From positions 4,740,857-4,804,856 of the forward strand of contig NZ_LJIX01000006.1 of the NCBI RefSeq assembly GCF_001420595.1: a DNA stretch of 64,000 bases, read 5' to 3'. The stretch is from Cytobacillus solani. Its GTDB lineage: Bacteria; Bacillota; Bacilli; Bacillales; Cytobacillaceae. Under the pieces are notes generated by a model that had not been told where the DNA came from, ran no database searches, and saw only the letters and a list, made by a program, of their open reading frames with translations. Shown one piece after another: positions 9,301 to 17,832 of this stretch (position 1 is its first letter; every line of letters begins with the position of its first letter). A program made the translations under genes and the position numbers.

Positions 9301-9418
9301 TTTATTGGACAATTTCTGTATTTTATTCGCCAAAACTGCAGTATATTGGACAAACCCTACCTTATATTGGACAAAATTAAATTTTATTCGCCAAATGAAG
9401 CTGTTTATTCGCCAAACC
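9301..9418. repeat. Phased short-repeat array 1 (six units, 20-21 bp period)
   Basis: Six copies of the core TTTATTSGMCAAA lie with the A of ATTSG at 9304, 9325, 9345, 9366, 9386 and 9407, i.e. steps of 21, 20, 21, 20 and 21 bases. Two core variants occur in the order GGACAA, CGCCAA, GGACAA, GGACAA, CGCCAA, CGCCAA; the 7-8 bases between cores are unrelated. It lies between the pta terminator and the lipL start, in the promoter/leader region of lipL. No ORF reads through it. Confidence 0.85.
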
Positions 9419-9441
9419 CAATTATACCAACAGATTTTACA

Positions 9442-9471
9442 GAAAAAAGAGCTAGGCATAGACTAGCTCTT
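9442..9471 (-). terminator. Terminator of pta
   Basis: Stem AAGAGCTAG/CTAGCTCTT, T6 run on the minus strand, just after the pta stop. Confidence 0.85.
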
Positions 9472-9478
9472 CATCAAT

Positions 9479-10456
9479 CTATTGATTTAACGCCTGCGCA
9501 GCTGTAATTAAAGCCAGCTTATAAACATCCTCTTCATTGCATCCGCGGGACAGGTCATTTACCGGGCGGTTTAAGCCTTGTAAAATCGGCCCAACTGCTT
9601 CAAAATTACCAAGGCGCTGGGCAATTTTATAGCCAATATTTCCAGCCTCCAGACTTGGGAAAATAAATACATTGGCATCGCCTTGGAGCGGAGAGTCCGG
9701 CGCCTTCTTCTTTGCAACAGAAGGAACAAATGCCGCATCAAATTGGAACTCTCCATCCAAAATCAGCTGTGGATCACGTAATTTCGCTTCCTGAACAGCA
9801 GCGGTGACCTTCTCTGTTTCTGGCGACTTTGCGGAACCCTTTGTTGAAAAGCTCAGCATTGCTACACGTGGTTCAATATCGAACATTTTTGCTGTTTTTG
9901 CACTTTCAATCGCAATTTCTGCCAAGTCCTGGCTATCAGGTGAAATATTGATTGCACAGTCTGCAAAAATATACCTTTCATCTTCTCGTACCATAATAAA
10001 AACACCTGAAGTTTTGCCAACGCCTGCCTTTGTTTTGATAATTTGAAGTGCCGGCCGTACTGTATCTGCTGTTGAATGGGCAGCACCGCTCACTAAGCCA
10101 TCTGCTTTATTCGTGTATACGAGCATGGTCCCAAAATAGTTTTCATCTAGTAAAATCTTTCGGGCATCTTCTTCCGTCGCTTTCCCTTTTCTTCTCTCAA
10201 TAAAAGAAGCGACAAGCTCATCCATTTTTTCATAGTGGCTTGGATCATAAATTTCTGCAGATTCTAAAGAAACATTCAAATCCTTCGCCTTTGCCTCAAT
10301 CGATTGAACATTTCCGATTAAAATCGGTATAATCATTTTTTCAGCAGCTAATCTGCCTGCCGCTACCAAAATCCGCTCATCCATTCCTTCTGGAAAAACA
10401 ATCTTTAAACCCTTCCCATTCACTTTCTCTTTCAAGACTGAAAATAAATCACTCAT
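9479..10456 (-). CDS. pta: Phosphate acetyltransferase
   Basis: Interconverts acetyl-CoA and acetyl phosphate in overflow and fermentative acetate metabolism. The 325-residue length is that of the single-domain Bacillus enzyme (B. subtilis Pta, 323, also called eutD). Recognisable family stretches: KIVFPEGMDERIL at the N-terminus, ADGLVSGAAHSTADTVRPALQ in the middle, and FIFPSLEAGNIGYKI near the C-terminus. Starts at ATG 10456 after GGAGGAGC. Transcribed alone; no clear cre site was found in its upstream region. Confidence 0.96.
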   Translation of the reverse strand: MSDLFSVLKEKVNGKGLKIVFPEGMDERILVAAGRLAAEKMIIPILIGNVQSIEAKAKDLNVSLESAEIYDPSHYEKMDELVASFIERRKGKATEEDARKILLDENYFGTMLVYTNKADGLVSGAAHSTADTVRPALQIIKTKAGVGKTSGVFIMVREDERYIFADCAINISPDSQDLAEIAIESAKTAKMFDIEPRVAMLSFSTKGSAKSPETEKVTAAVQEAKLRDPQLILDGEFQFDAAFVPSVAKKKAPDSPLQGDANVFIFPSLEAGNIGYKIAQRLGNFEAVGPILQGLNRPVNDLSRGCNEEDVYKLALITAAQALNQ

Positions 10457-10611
10457 AAGAGCTCCTCCTACTTTTCAATTGTATGTATTCACTTAAGATT
10501 CTCCATTTAATCCGTACAGCTTCCCCTTCTAGAATACGTTACTATAGTAAAATTTCAAGTTGGTTTTATCACATTTACAATGTCTTTTCTTAAAAGATAA
10601 GAAAGTATAAC

Positions 10612-10780
10612 TTTGGAGTTAGAGAATTGTCTAGCTCCAGCGCCTATCGCCTATCAAACTTCAGGTCCCCTCCCTACGATAAGTCAACATCGGTTCGCTC
10701 TCGCTCACCGTGTTTCCTATATCTCAGTCGCGGCCCTTCCAGTTTGTGCGGCGATGACAAAGGCGCTTGCGCTTTTCTTA
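10612..10780 (-). repeat. Dispersed element, type A
   Basis: Well-preserved copy between pta and hemQ. On the plus strand it begins TTTGGAGTTAGAGAATTG, TCTAGCTCCAGCGCC and ends GGCGCTTGCGCTTTTCTTA. It matches 34082 and, inverted, 54697 over almost its whole length. The 10457-10975 gap contains no gene; two overlapping ORFs inside the repeat are not credible. Confidence 0.85.
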
Positions 10781-10975
10781 TGTATTTTCCAGTTATTACT
10801 CATTTATAAACATGAACGTCCCTTAATATTAGCCTCTTGTAACAAAATATCCACAAATCTGTCATATTAATCAATATCCATCATTTTTACAAGTTTTATT
10901 CCCTTATCATTTGGAGAAACTATGATATAGTTATGGTGTGATTATTCGCACATATACATATTAGGAGTGATAGTA

Positions 10976-11722
10976 ATGAGTGAAGCAGCAAAAACGCTTG
11001 AAGGCTGGTATAGTTTACATGACTTCCGTGCAATCGATTGGACATCATGGAAGATGTTGTCAAGTGATGAGCGCCAAGCAGCTATCCATGAGTTTTTATC
11101 CCTTTTAGATAAGTGGAACACAACTCAAAGCGAGAAAAAGGGAAGCCATGCATTATACACAGTGGTTGGCCAAAAGGCTGACTTTATGCTGATGATTTTA
11201 AGACCAACACTTGAGGAAATAAATGAAATTGAAAATGAATTCAATAAAACGAAACTAGCAGAGTATACTGTACCTACATTCTCTTATGTTTCCATTGTTG
11301 AATTAAGCAACTATTTACCTTCAGATCAGGATCCATACCAAAGTCCAGAAATATTGGCACGTCTGTATCCTATTCTGCCTAAATCCAAGCATGTTTGCTT
11401 CTATCCAATGGATAAGCGCCGTCAAGGAAATGATAACTGGTATATGCTTCCTATGGAAGATCGCCGTAATATGATGCGCAGCCACGGTATGATTGGCCGC
11501 CAATACGCTGGAAAAGTAAAACAAATTATTACTGGATCTGTAGGCTTCGACGATTATGAGTGGGGTGTTACTTTATTCTCTGATGATGCCCTTCAATTTA
11601 AGAAGCTTGTATACGAAATGCGTTTTGATGAAGTAAGTGCAAGGTATGGAGAATTCGGTTCATTCTTCGTAGGTAATCTTCTTGAGGAAGATCGTATTGC
11701 ACAGCTATTACACATAAATTAA
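10976..11722 (+). CDS. hemQ: Coproheme decarboxylase HemQ
   Basis: Last enzyme of the coproporphyrin-dependent haem pathway of Gram-positives: oxidative decarboxylation of coproheme to haem b. The 248-residue protein is of the chlorite-dismutase fold; the catalytic Tyr is in CFYPMDKRR (Tyr143, Lys147) and the proximal haem ligand His170 is in [18 protein letters not shown] 10976 follows AGGAGTGA; the upstream in-frame start at 10967 is too close to that site. Haem supply is relevant to the cytochromes encoded later in the window, but hemQ belongs to the conserved backbone (B. subtilis ywfI). Confidence 0.95.
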   Translation: MSEAAKTLEGWYSLHDFRAIDWTSWKMLSSDERQAAIHEFLSLLDKWNTTQSEKKGSHALYTVVGQKADFMLMILRPTLEEINEIENEFNKTKLAEYTVPTFSYVSIVELSNYLPSDQDPYQSPEILARLYPILPKSKHVCFYPMDKRRQGNDNWYMLPMEDRRNMMRSHGMIGRQYAGKVKQIITGSVGFDDYEWGVTLFSDDALQFKKLVYEMRFDEVSARYGEFGSFFVGNLLEEDRIAQLLHIN

Positions 11723-11736
11723 TAAATCTTTATTTT

Positions 11737-11770
11737 ACCTCCTTTGCAATCATGCGAAGGAGGTTTTTTT
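11737..11770 (+). terminator. Terminator of hemQ
   Basis: ACCTCCTT/AAGGAGGT stem followed by T7. Confidence 0.85.
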
Positions 11771-11952
11771 CGGCTTTACTGCGTGTATACTAAAACAATT
11801 TTCTTACAAAGAAAAAAGCATAAAAAAACATGCCTATACATACTATGAATTAGTGAGTATTTATCATCAATATCGTTTTCCATTAGTCTATTAAATCCAT
11901 ATTCTCCTGAGCTTTATATGAAGTTTCACTTTGATTTCTAGGAGGGAAAAGT

Positions 11953-12426
11953 GTGAGTCAAAACTTTAATCAGTACACAGCCAACCCATACTACGGGTAT
12001 CAGCAGCCATATACAGGAGGAACTGCTACTCCTGCATATAGAGTGCAGCCAATGGCCTACCCGCAAATGCAAACTGTACCATTTCCAACAACAGGAGGCG
12101 GCAGTGCCCCCTCACAAGCTCCTCAAGTTCCAGGGATGCTTCCGATTGAGCAATCCTATATCGAAAACATTCTACGTTTGAACAAAGGGAAACTTGCAAC
12201 GGTTTATGCCACCTTTGAAAATAATCGAGAGTGGAACGCCAAAAAATTCGAAGGCATAATCGAAGCTGCAGGCAGGGATCATGTAATCTTAAGTGACCCG
12301 CAATCAGGCATGCGATACTTAATTCCAATGGTTTACGTAGACTATGTCACGTTTGAAGAAGAAATCGAGTATGAATATCCTTCATTCGGTGGAGCACCAA
12401 GCCTTTCACAATACAGTCCGAGGTGA
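11953..12426 (+). CDS. gerQ: Spore coat protein GerQ
   Basis: A 157-residue coat protein required in B. subtilis to place the cortex hydrolase CwlJ, and cross-linked by transglutaminase Tgl in the coat. The N-terminal half is low-complexity and rich in Gln, Tyr, Pro and Thr (likely cross-linking region); the C-terminal domain starts at about residue 67 (QSYIENILRLNKGKLATVY) and is the conserved GerQ domain, ending with VYVDYVTFEEEIEYEYP. Start is GTG 11953 after AGGAGGG. Position next to ywdK matches B. subtilis (ywdL). Confidence 0.93.
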   Translation: MSQNFNQYTANPYYGYQQPYTGGTATPAYRVQPMAYPQMQTVPFPTTGGGSAPSQAPQVPGMLPIEQSYIENILRLNKGKLATVYATFENNREWNAKKFEGIIEAAGRDHVILSDPQSGMRYLIPMVYVDYVTFEEEIEYEYPSFGGAPSLSQYSPR

Positions 12427-12428
12427 TT

Positions 12429-12470
12429 AAAAAAAGAGCTTTGACACAAAATGTCAAAGCTCTTTTTTCT
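12429..12470. terminator. Bidirectional terminator gerQ / ywdK
   Basis: Long perfect stem AAAAAAGAGCTTTGACA with its exact complement and T runs on both strands, between convergent genes. Confidence 0.9.
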
Positions 12471-12841
12471 TATAAATGCTTTACTGCTGCGATGATTAAC
12501 AATACCCATGCCACTAAAAAACAAACACCGCCAATTGGAGTGATCGCACCAAGAACACCAATTTTCGTTAGCGTCAGTATGTATAAGCTTCCAGAGAAAA
12601 AGATAATCCCAATTAGCATGATCCAGCCTGACCAGGATAATAAAGCACTTGCTGGCAGTTTGCCTAGAAGGACACCTATTACTAATAATCCCGTCGCATG
12701 GAACATTTGATAGGTGACTCCTGTTTTCCAGATTTCCAAATACTTTGGTTCTACCATTTTTTCTAGGCCGTGCGCGCCGAATGCTCCTAGAGCAACTGAT
12801 AGAAAAGCATTAATGGCACCAAGAATAATAAATAATTTCAT
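12470..12841 (-). CDS. ywdK: DUF423 family membrane protein
   Basis: A 123-residue protein with four hydrophobic helices and the family stretch VALGAFGAHGLEK near residue 16. DUF423 members (YwdK, YgdD) are small inner-membrane proteins without a firm function. Position after gerQ matches B. subtilis ywdK. Upstream on the same strand is ywdI, 20 bases away, so a two-gene unit is likely. Confidence 0.9.
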   Translation of the reverse strand: MKLFIILGAINAFLSVALGAFGAHGLEKMVEPKYLEIWKTGVTYQMFHATGLLVIGVLLGKLPASALLSWSGWIMLIGIIFFSGSLYILTLTKIGVLGAITPIGGVCFLVAWVLLIIAAVKHL

Positions 12842-12861
12842 TTTAACTCCCTCTCTTCCTG

Positions 12862-13143
12862 TTAAAAGTCGAACAATGAATCCCCATTTGCATCATCTTC
12901 TATCTCTAGACGTTTAGGGTGCTGAATACTAACTGGCTGAGCCTGATGAACTGGTTCTTGAGGAACAAATGTTTTTTTTGGAGCAGCTAGCTGCACCTGT
13001 TCATCTAGTATGAGCTCACATAGTGATTTAATCGAATAGATTCTTTCTCTTATTCTTGCTTCATTTATGTTTCCTTTAGCTTCGTGCAATTCCTCTTCGA
13101 TTTTCCTTAGCAATTGCTGGACGGAAATGTTCAACATTTTCAC
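12862..13143 (-). CDS. ywdI: YwdI family protein (DUF5327)
   Basis: A 93-residue protein: N-terminal helical segment with coiled-coil tendency (VQQLLRKIEEELHEAKG), then IKSLCELILDE, a disordered Pro/Gln-rich linker and an acidic C-terminus (DDANGDSLFDF). It is the last recognisable gene of the left synteny block; the following region to 33 kb is not in this place in B. subtilis. Function unknown. Confidence 0.8.
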   Translation of the reverse strand: MKMLNISVQQLLRKIEEELHEAKGNINEARIRERIYSIKSLCELILDEQVQLAAPKKTFVPQEPVHQAQPVSIQHPKRLEIEDDANGDSLFDF

Positions 13144-13190
13144 CTCTACTTTATCAAGCTTTTGTTTCTACTATTATATAGTTCATAGTG

Positions 13191-13320
13191 GTTGATTTCC
13201 GCTCCAGGATGCTCCCTTTCCGCGGGGTGGGCGCTGAGCCTCCTCGACGCTAAAGCGTCTGCGGGGTCTCACCTGTCCCACACTTCCCGCAGGAGTCTCG
13301 CACCTTCCGCTCCAATCAAC
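13191..13320. repeat. 130-bp GC-rich element with inverted ends
   Basis: GC-rich sequence unlike its AT-rich surroundings. It starts with GTTGATT (13191-13197) and ends with AATCAAC (13314-13320), an inverted pair; CCGCTCC occurs near each end; GACGC TAAA GCGTC makes a small hairpin at 13246-13259; CCGCGGGG and CCCGCAGGAG blocks can pair. From memory, close relatives are common between genes in Bacillaceae genomes, but I cannot verify this here. Confidence 0.65.
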
Positions 13321-13523
13321 TAATCTTTTTTGCAATTATCATTTACACAATTAACACAATCTTTTAGAAAATAGCTTTATTTTAATTACTTTTTATTCAC
13401 TCTCTTTTCAAAGCGTAAGCAAGGCTTACCTGATGCACGGAGTACTTCTACTGATGGAAGCTTTGCTATTTTAAATTGGAACGCTTTGCAGCCCTTTGGA
13501 AACCTTTGGTCCCAAGTAATATT

Positions 13524-13646
13524 GAAAAGTGGAGGCGACTGGGTTGCCCCGACAAGCATAAGACGAGCTGGCTGGAAGGTTGTTCTTTAACCTTCTAGAC
13601 AGATTGGCTTATGACCTCGAGGGACTAGGAGCCGGAACTAGACAAA
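13524..13646 (+). repeat. Dispersed element, type B (diverged)
   Basis: Internal hairpin GGAAGGTTGTTCTTTAACCTTC with flanks CCCCGACAAGCATAAGACGAG and CTTATGACCTCGAGGG, ending GGAGCCGGAACTAGAC. Both ends have drifted from 15012. The preceding 13321-13523 holds no gene I can support. Confidence 0.7.
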
Positions 13647-13799
13647 TAGAAAAATTTACATTTGAAACAATCAATTCTGTTTTTCTCCATTTTTCCCATT
13701 CCTCTTTTTAATCAACATTCATTATACATGAACTGGCTGATTTTTTCGATCCATCATTACTTTTCTTCTGCTACATCTCGTATGATGACAAATACTGTC

Positions 13800-13815
13800 T
13801 GTTTCACGTGAAACA
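13800..13815. other. parS site (ParB/Spo0J binding)
   Basis: TGTTTCACGTGAAACA is a perfect 16-bp palindrome and an exact match to the Bacillus parS consensus TGTTNCACGTGAAACA. It lies in a gene-free stretch between ywdI and the moeB terminator. In B. subtilis most parS sites lie around the replication origin, some in the left arm near this same gene neighbourhood. It is the only such site I find in the window. Confidence 0.92.
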
Positions 13816-13930
13816 ACTCATTTCCTGGGGAATTTTGTCGTATAGAAACCTTTTTTGGTATCTGCCTACCTAGTTATTCCGCTCATTTAAAAACTAGTTA
13901 GTATTAACCAGTCGACGTTTTTTTCACACG

Positions 13931-13970
13931 AAAAAAAAGCCCTGACCGATGTATAGTCAGGGCTTTACTT
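13931..13970 (-). terminator. Terminator of the fdh-moe operon
   Basis: AAAGCCCTGAC/GTCAGGGCTTT stem with T8 on the minus strand, just beyond the moeB stop. Confidence 0.9.
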
Positions 13971-14990
13971 TTATCCTAGCAGTCGCTGATAAATTGTTTT
14001 TGCTTGTGTTAAATCTTTAGTTCCATGTATAAGTGCACGTCCATCATTGAAAATAACGAGACGCTGTTCATCTATCTCAACAGATAGTAAATAGGGGTTC
14101 CCCTTCACTTTGTATCCAAGTTCTTTTAATTGCTGGGATAAATCATTTAACTGGATATTCTGCCGTTCGGGCGGGCGAATCTGTACTGTATCTCTTCCGC
14201 AAAGAACAGTCGACTTTGTCATATTCTCGCTATCTAAATACGGATAGGTTCTATTTTCCCCACATGATAAACAGCCTGCATCCTTCGCTTTCGAAACCTT
14301 CATGCTCGTATATTGATTTCTCCAAAGATCAAAGCTAATAAATGAAGTACGAACAGCTTCCCAATCCTCAACAAGGATTTTCAATGCTTCAGCTGCTTGG
14401 TGTGAAATAACCATCTGAACAGTAGGAGCAATGATCCCACCTGTATCACATGTCATTCCCTGAATGGGGATCTTTTTCAGAATACAATTTAAGCAGGGCG
14501 TCTTCCCAGGAATAATTGTAAGACTCATGCCAAAACTGCCTACACATGCCCCATAAATCCAAGGGATCTGATATTTTTGTGAGACATCATTGATCGCCAT
14601 TCTCGTTTCAAAATTATCTGTTGCATCAATAATTAGGTCCACACCTTGAACGAGCTCCTCTAGCTTTTCAGGTGTTGCATCCGTAATAAATGCCTCTATC
14701 TCTACATCAGAATTAATCTTCCTCAGTCGTTTTTCAGCACCTGCTGCTTTAGGCAGCTTTTCTTCTACATCTCGCTCTGTATACAGCTGCTGACGCTGAA
14801 GATTGCTAGCCTCTACATAGTCCCTATCAACGATCGTCAGCTTGCCTACTCCTGCCCTTGTTAATATTTCTGCATTGCCTGAACCCAACGCACCAGCACC
14901 TATCATCAATACATGCTTTGAACGAATTTTCTCTTGTCCCGCTTTTCCAATTGGTGAAAATAAGGTTTGCCTTGAATACCTTTCATCCAT
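13971..14990 (-). CDS. moeB: Molybdopterin-synthase adenylyltransferase (MoeB/ThiF family)
   Basis: Activates the C-terminal glycine of MoaD by adenylation before sulfur transfer. The 339-residue protein has the nucleotide-binding GAGALGS motif near residue 32, RQQLYTERDV, DATDNFETR, and two CxxC zinc pairs (CLNC and CLSC). A C-terminal tail of about 80 residues resembles a degenerate rhodanese/ubiquitin-like extension rather than an intact rhodanese. It closes the formate/molybdenum-cofactor operon but is separated from moaD by about 200 bases containing a dispersed element. ThiF-type activation of ThiS cannot be excluded, but context favours MoaD. Confidence 0.9.
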   Translation of the reverse strand: MDERYSRQTLFSPIGKAGQEKIRSKHVLMIGAGALGSGNAEILTRAGVGKLTIVDRDYVEASNLQRQQLYTERDVEEKLPKAAGAEKRLRKINSDVEIEAFITDATPEKLEELVQGVDLIIDATDNFETRMAINDVSQKYQIPWIYGACVGSFGMSLTIIPGKTPCLNCILKKIPIQGMTCDTGGIIAPTVQMVISHQAAEALKILVEDWEAVRTSFISFDLWRNQYTSMKVSKAKDAGCLSCGENRTYPYLDSENMTKSTVLCGRDTVQIRPPERQNIQLNDLSQQLKELGYKVKGNPYLLSVEIDEQRLVIFNDGRALIHGTKDLTQAKTIYQRLLG

Positions 14991-15011
14991 GTGCGTTACT
15001 CCTTTCAGTAA

Positions 15012-15144
15012 GAAATGCGGAAGCGCCTAGGTCACCCTCGACAAGCACAAGACGAGCCTCACGGAAAGGTGTTCTTTACCTTTCTGGGAGGCTTGGCTTG
15101 TGACCTCGAGGGGGTAGGCGCTGGAGCTAGACAATTCTCTAACT
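15012..15144 (+). repeat. Dispersed element, type B, inside the Moco operon
   Basis: The best-preserved type B copy: left end GCGGAAGCGCCTAGGTCACC, internal hairpin GGAAAGGTGTTCTTTACCTTTC, right end GGCGCTGGAGCTAGACAATT. It sits between moaD and moeB, which are otherwise in one transcription direction, so the element would be transcribed within the operon mRNA. Confidence 0.85.
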
Positions 15145-15192
15145 TAAAGATGGTTTCTTACTATTTATAAAAATGACATCTTTTTCCCCTTA

Positions 15193-15426
15193 TCAGCCAC
15201 CGCTGACTGGAGGAATAAAGGCAATTTCATTTCCTTCATGAATGATATCCTCATCCGAAGCAAATTCCTCGTTAATAGCAGTCATTACATTTTCAAGATT
15301 GACCGACTTATAAGTTTCCAAAACCATCTGTTTCAGATCCGCTATCGTTTTTCCTTTTGCATCCATCATGATTGACTCTTCACCGACAGCATCACGTAAA
15401 TGAGCAAAAAACAAAATTTTATTCAT
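15193..15426 (-). CDS. moaD: Molybdopterin synthase sulfur-carrier subunit
   Basis: Small ubiquitin-like subunit (77 residues) of molybdopterin synthase; its C-terminal thiocarboxylate donates sulfur to precursor Z. The C-terminus is AFIPPVSGG, the required Gly-Gly end. The gene overlaps the end of moaE by 8 bases, a sign of translational coupling with its partner subunit. Confidence 0.95.
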   Translation of the reverse strand: MNKILFFAHLRDAVGEESIMMDAKGKTIADLKQMVLETYKSVNLENVMTAINEEFASDEDIIHEGNEIAFIPPVSGG

Positions 15427-15883
15427 TTAAGTCACTCTCCTCCGGTTTTCCTTTTGGATAGGCAACTGTTTCAAGCTGATTTCCAATCCATTCTTGTCCG
15501 TCTTCCCAATGTTCCTTTTTCCAAATTGGTACAATTTCCTTGATCCGCTCAATTGCATATCGATTCGCTTCATATGCATCTGCACGATGGGGAGTTGAAA
15601 CGGCAATGACAACGGCTACATCTGTTATATCCAGCTTCCCTACTCGATGGGTAATTGCCACCTCTGATCCGTGCCAGCGCTCTTTAATCTCATTTCCGAT
15701 TTGTTCGAGCTTTTTCACAGCCATCGATTCGTATGCTTCGTATATTAAATATAGTGTTTTCTTTCCATGCGTCAATTCGCGAACTGTCCCTATAAAGGTA
15801 GTAATCGCACCTGCTTCACGCTGCACAACCTTATCAATCACTTCCTGAACATGGATTGGTTCCTTTGAGATTGCGTAATTCAT
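15419..15883 (-). CDS. moaE: Molybdopterin synthase catalytic subunit
   Basis: Large subunit (154 residues) that converts precursor Z to molybdopterin with sulfur from MoaD. Family stretches: GAITTFIGTVRELTHGK, a YEAYE core, HRVGKLDITDVAV, and the active-site lysine region PIWKKEHWEDG. Preceded by the moeA/PBP fusion gene with a 4-base gap and followed by moaD with overlap. Confidence 0.95.
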   Translation of the reverse strand: MNYAISKEPIHVQEVIDKVVQREAGAITTFIGTVRELTHGKKTLYLIYEAYESMAVKKLEQIGNEIKERWHGSEVAITHRVGKLDITDVAVVIAVSTPHRADAYEANRYAIERIKEIVPIWKKEHWEDGQEWIGNQLETVAYPKGKPEESDLNE

Positions 15884-15887
15884 TTAA

Positions 15888-17819
15888 TCACTCCTTTTTG
15901 CTAAAGTAGATCGGATTAGGTTTCCTTTCTAGATGATACCCGCCAATTCCTTCTACTATTTCTATAAACTCTTCCGACTGAATCGCATCGATTAAATCCT
16001 TGCCCTTTTGACTTTCGAAGAATTCCTTTGTCATAAGTAAATCATAGTGTTCATCTGCAACAGGGAGAAAATCAAGGCCCATTGCATTTGCTGCAGGGTA
16101 AATTCCTAGCCCAACTGCATTCTGATTTCCTTTTACCTCTGCCGCCACACTTAAATGGGAGAACATTTCCCTATCATAGCCTATAATGGCTTCCGCACCC
16201 ATTCCTTCTTTTCTTAAGAGCATATCAAATAGGATTCTCGTGCCCGCTCCTTTTTGACGATTAACAAAATGTCCCTGTTTTTGAACAATATCTTTTATTG
16301 ATTGTATATCAAGTGGATTGCCCTTCGGCACTAGCCAGCCTTGTTTTCGTTTTAAAAATGGATAAAGAACAACCTCTTTATCTGCCAAAAATCTTTCAAT
16401 ATAGGATTGATTATATTCCAGTGTTTCTGGATCAAGAAGATGGATGCCGGCCACATGTGCCTCTCCCTTCTTAATTGCCATAATTCCTGCCAAGCTTCCG
16501 ACATGAGAGGACATGATTCTTGAATCTCTTTTTACTTTTTTCAATTGGGATGATAGGAGGTCAATCGTTAAATCATGACTTCCAATACAAACGATGGATT
16601 GCTGAATTTCTTCTAACGGTCTATACAATTCAACTTCTGCGTACTCACCTTGTTCATATCCAAGGCTTGTAGGTGGAATAACAAGAATCCCATCTGCCCG
16701 GACTAACGACATGGTTACTCCAGCTGCTCTTGGGAGTGGATTAGCAATATATTCACCGTCTACAAACCCAATGTTCATCCGAATAAAATCCTCTGCCCCC
16801 ATTGCCCCAACAATGCGGCGTCCAACTTTCACCTTCAGCTTTTGCCTTACTGGCTCAGGTGTTTGCAATACTTCATAAATTAGTGGCCTGACAAACCATT
16901 CAAGCGCTAGATAAGCGGAAACAGGATAGCCAGGAACCCCAATGATGATTGTATCTTCAATTTTCCCAATGATTACAGGCTTACCTGGTCTGGTTGCCAC
17001 TCCATGAGTAAAAACCTCTCCAAGCTCTTGAATCATGTGAACCGTGTAATCTTTTGATCCTGCCGAAGAGCCTGCGTTGATAACAACAATATCAGAATGT
17101 TTGACAGCTTCCAAAAGAACTACCCGTAATTCCTCCGGTTCATCCTTCACGATCGGGTGCAGGTGTGGTTCTCCACCCCATTCATGAATATAATTAGCAA
17201 AAACTGTTCCATTAAATTCAATTAATTGGCCAGCAGAGATGGCGGCAGCTGGAGAAACCAGCTCATTCCCTGTTGGAATAATTGTAACGATCGGCTTTTT
17301 CACTACCGGAACGGTCACCGTTCTTGATGCAAGAAGGGCTCCGATATCCACAGGCCGAATAAGATGACCTTGAGGAAATAGCATTTCTTCCTGTACAATA
17401 TCCTCTCCAATGGGCCGAATATGCTGCCAAGGTACAGCAGGTTCAATAATCTCAATCGTATCCTCAGTAAGCTCATTTACTTGCTCAATCATAATAACAG
17501 CATCAAAAGGAGAAGGAACTTCATTTCCTGTATCGACGTATACAAAATCTTCATTTCGTTTTAACTGAATCGGTCGCTGCTCGTGAGCTGAGAAGGTTTC
17601 CTCTGCAATAACAGCAATTCCATCCATCGCAGACGCATGGTAATGGGGCATGGAACTGTTTGCAAAAACAGGCTCAGCTAATACCCTTCCTAATGAACTT
17701 GAGCTGTCCAGCCATTCGATCTCTTGCTTGGATTCAAAATGGGCAAGCATTTGTTGAACTGCCTCATGCCGTGGCTTGTCCTGTAAATATACCTTCCTCT
17801 TGAAATGGAATGTTGACAT
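15888..17819 (-). CDS. MoeA fused to a periplasmic-binding-protein-like domain
   Basis: A 643-residue fusion. Residues 1 to about 410 are a MoeA molybdenum insertase: HASAMDGIAV near the start, a linking GEDI motif, INAGSSAGSKDYT and VPGYPVSAYLALE. From about 415 to the end is a substrate-binding-protein-like domain (IVCIGSHDLTIDLLSSQL, GSLAGIMAIKKGEAHVAGIHLLDPET, KGAGTRILFDMLL) of the kind also fused to some ModE-like regulators; it may sense molybdate, tungstate or a cofactor form. No signal peptide, so it is cytoplasmic. It directly precedes moaE, 4 bases away, and follows a separate moeA: the operon has two MoeA paralogues. Confidence 0.9.
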   Translation of the reverse strand: MSTFHFKRKVYLQDKPRHEAVQQMLAHFESKQEIEWLDSSSSLGRVLAEPVFANSSMPHYHASAMDGIAVIAEETFSAHEQRPIQLKRNEDFVYVDTGNEVPSPFDAVIMIEQVNELTEDTIEIIEPAVPWQHIRPIGEDIVQEEMLFPQGHLIRPVDIGALLASRTVTVPVVKKPIVTIIPTGNELVSPAAAISAGQLIEFNGTVFANYIHEWGGEPHLHPIVKDEPEELRVVLLEAVKHSDIVVINAGSSAGSKDYTVHMIQELGEVFTHGVATRPGKPVIIGKIEDTIIIGVPGYPVSAYLALEWFVRPLIYEVLQTPEPVRQKLKVKVGRRIVGAMGAEDFIRMNIGFVDGEYIANPLPRAAGVTMSLVRADGILVIPPTSLGYEQGEYAEVELYRPLEEIQQSIVCIGSHDLTIDLLSSQLKKVKRDSRIMSSHVGSLAGIMAIKKGEAHVAGIHLLDPETLEYNQSYIERFLADKEVVLYPFLKRKQGWLVPKGNPLDIQSIKDIVQKQGHFVNRQKGAGTRILFDMLLRKEGMGAEAIIGYDREMFSHLSVAAEVKGNQNAVGLGIYPAANAMGLDFLPVADEHYDLLMTKEFFESQKGKDLIDAIQSEEFIEIVEGIGGYHLERKPNPIYFSKKE

Positions 17820-17832
17820 CTAATTCCACCCC

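Noticed and set aside
9301-9418. CRISPR array
   Set aside because: Cores are about 13 bases and spacers 7-8, the period is 20-21, cores vary, and no cas gene is present.
10613-10870. Two overlapping short ORFs
   Set aside because: They lie inside a dispersed repeat that also occurs elsewhere without conserved frame.
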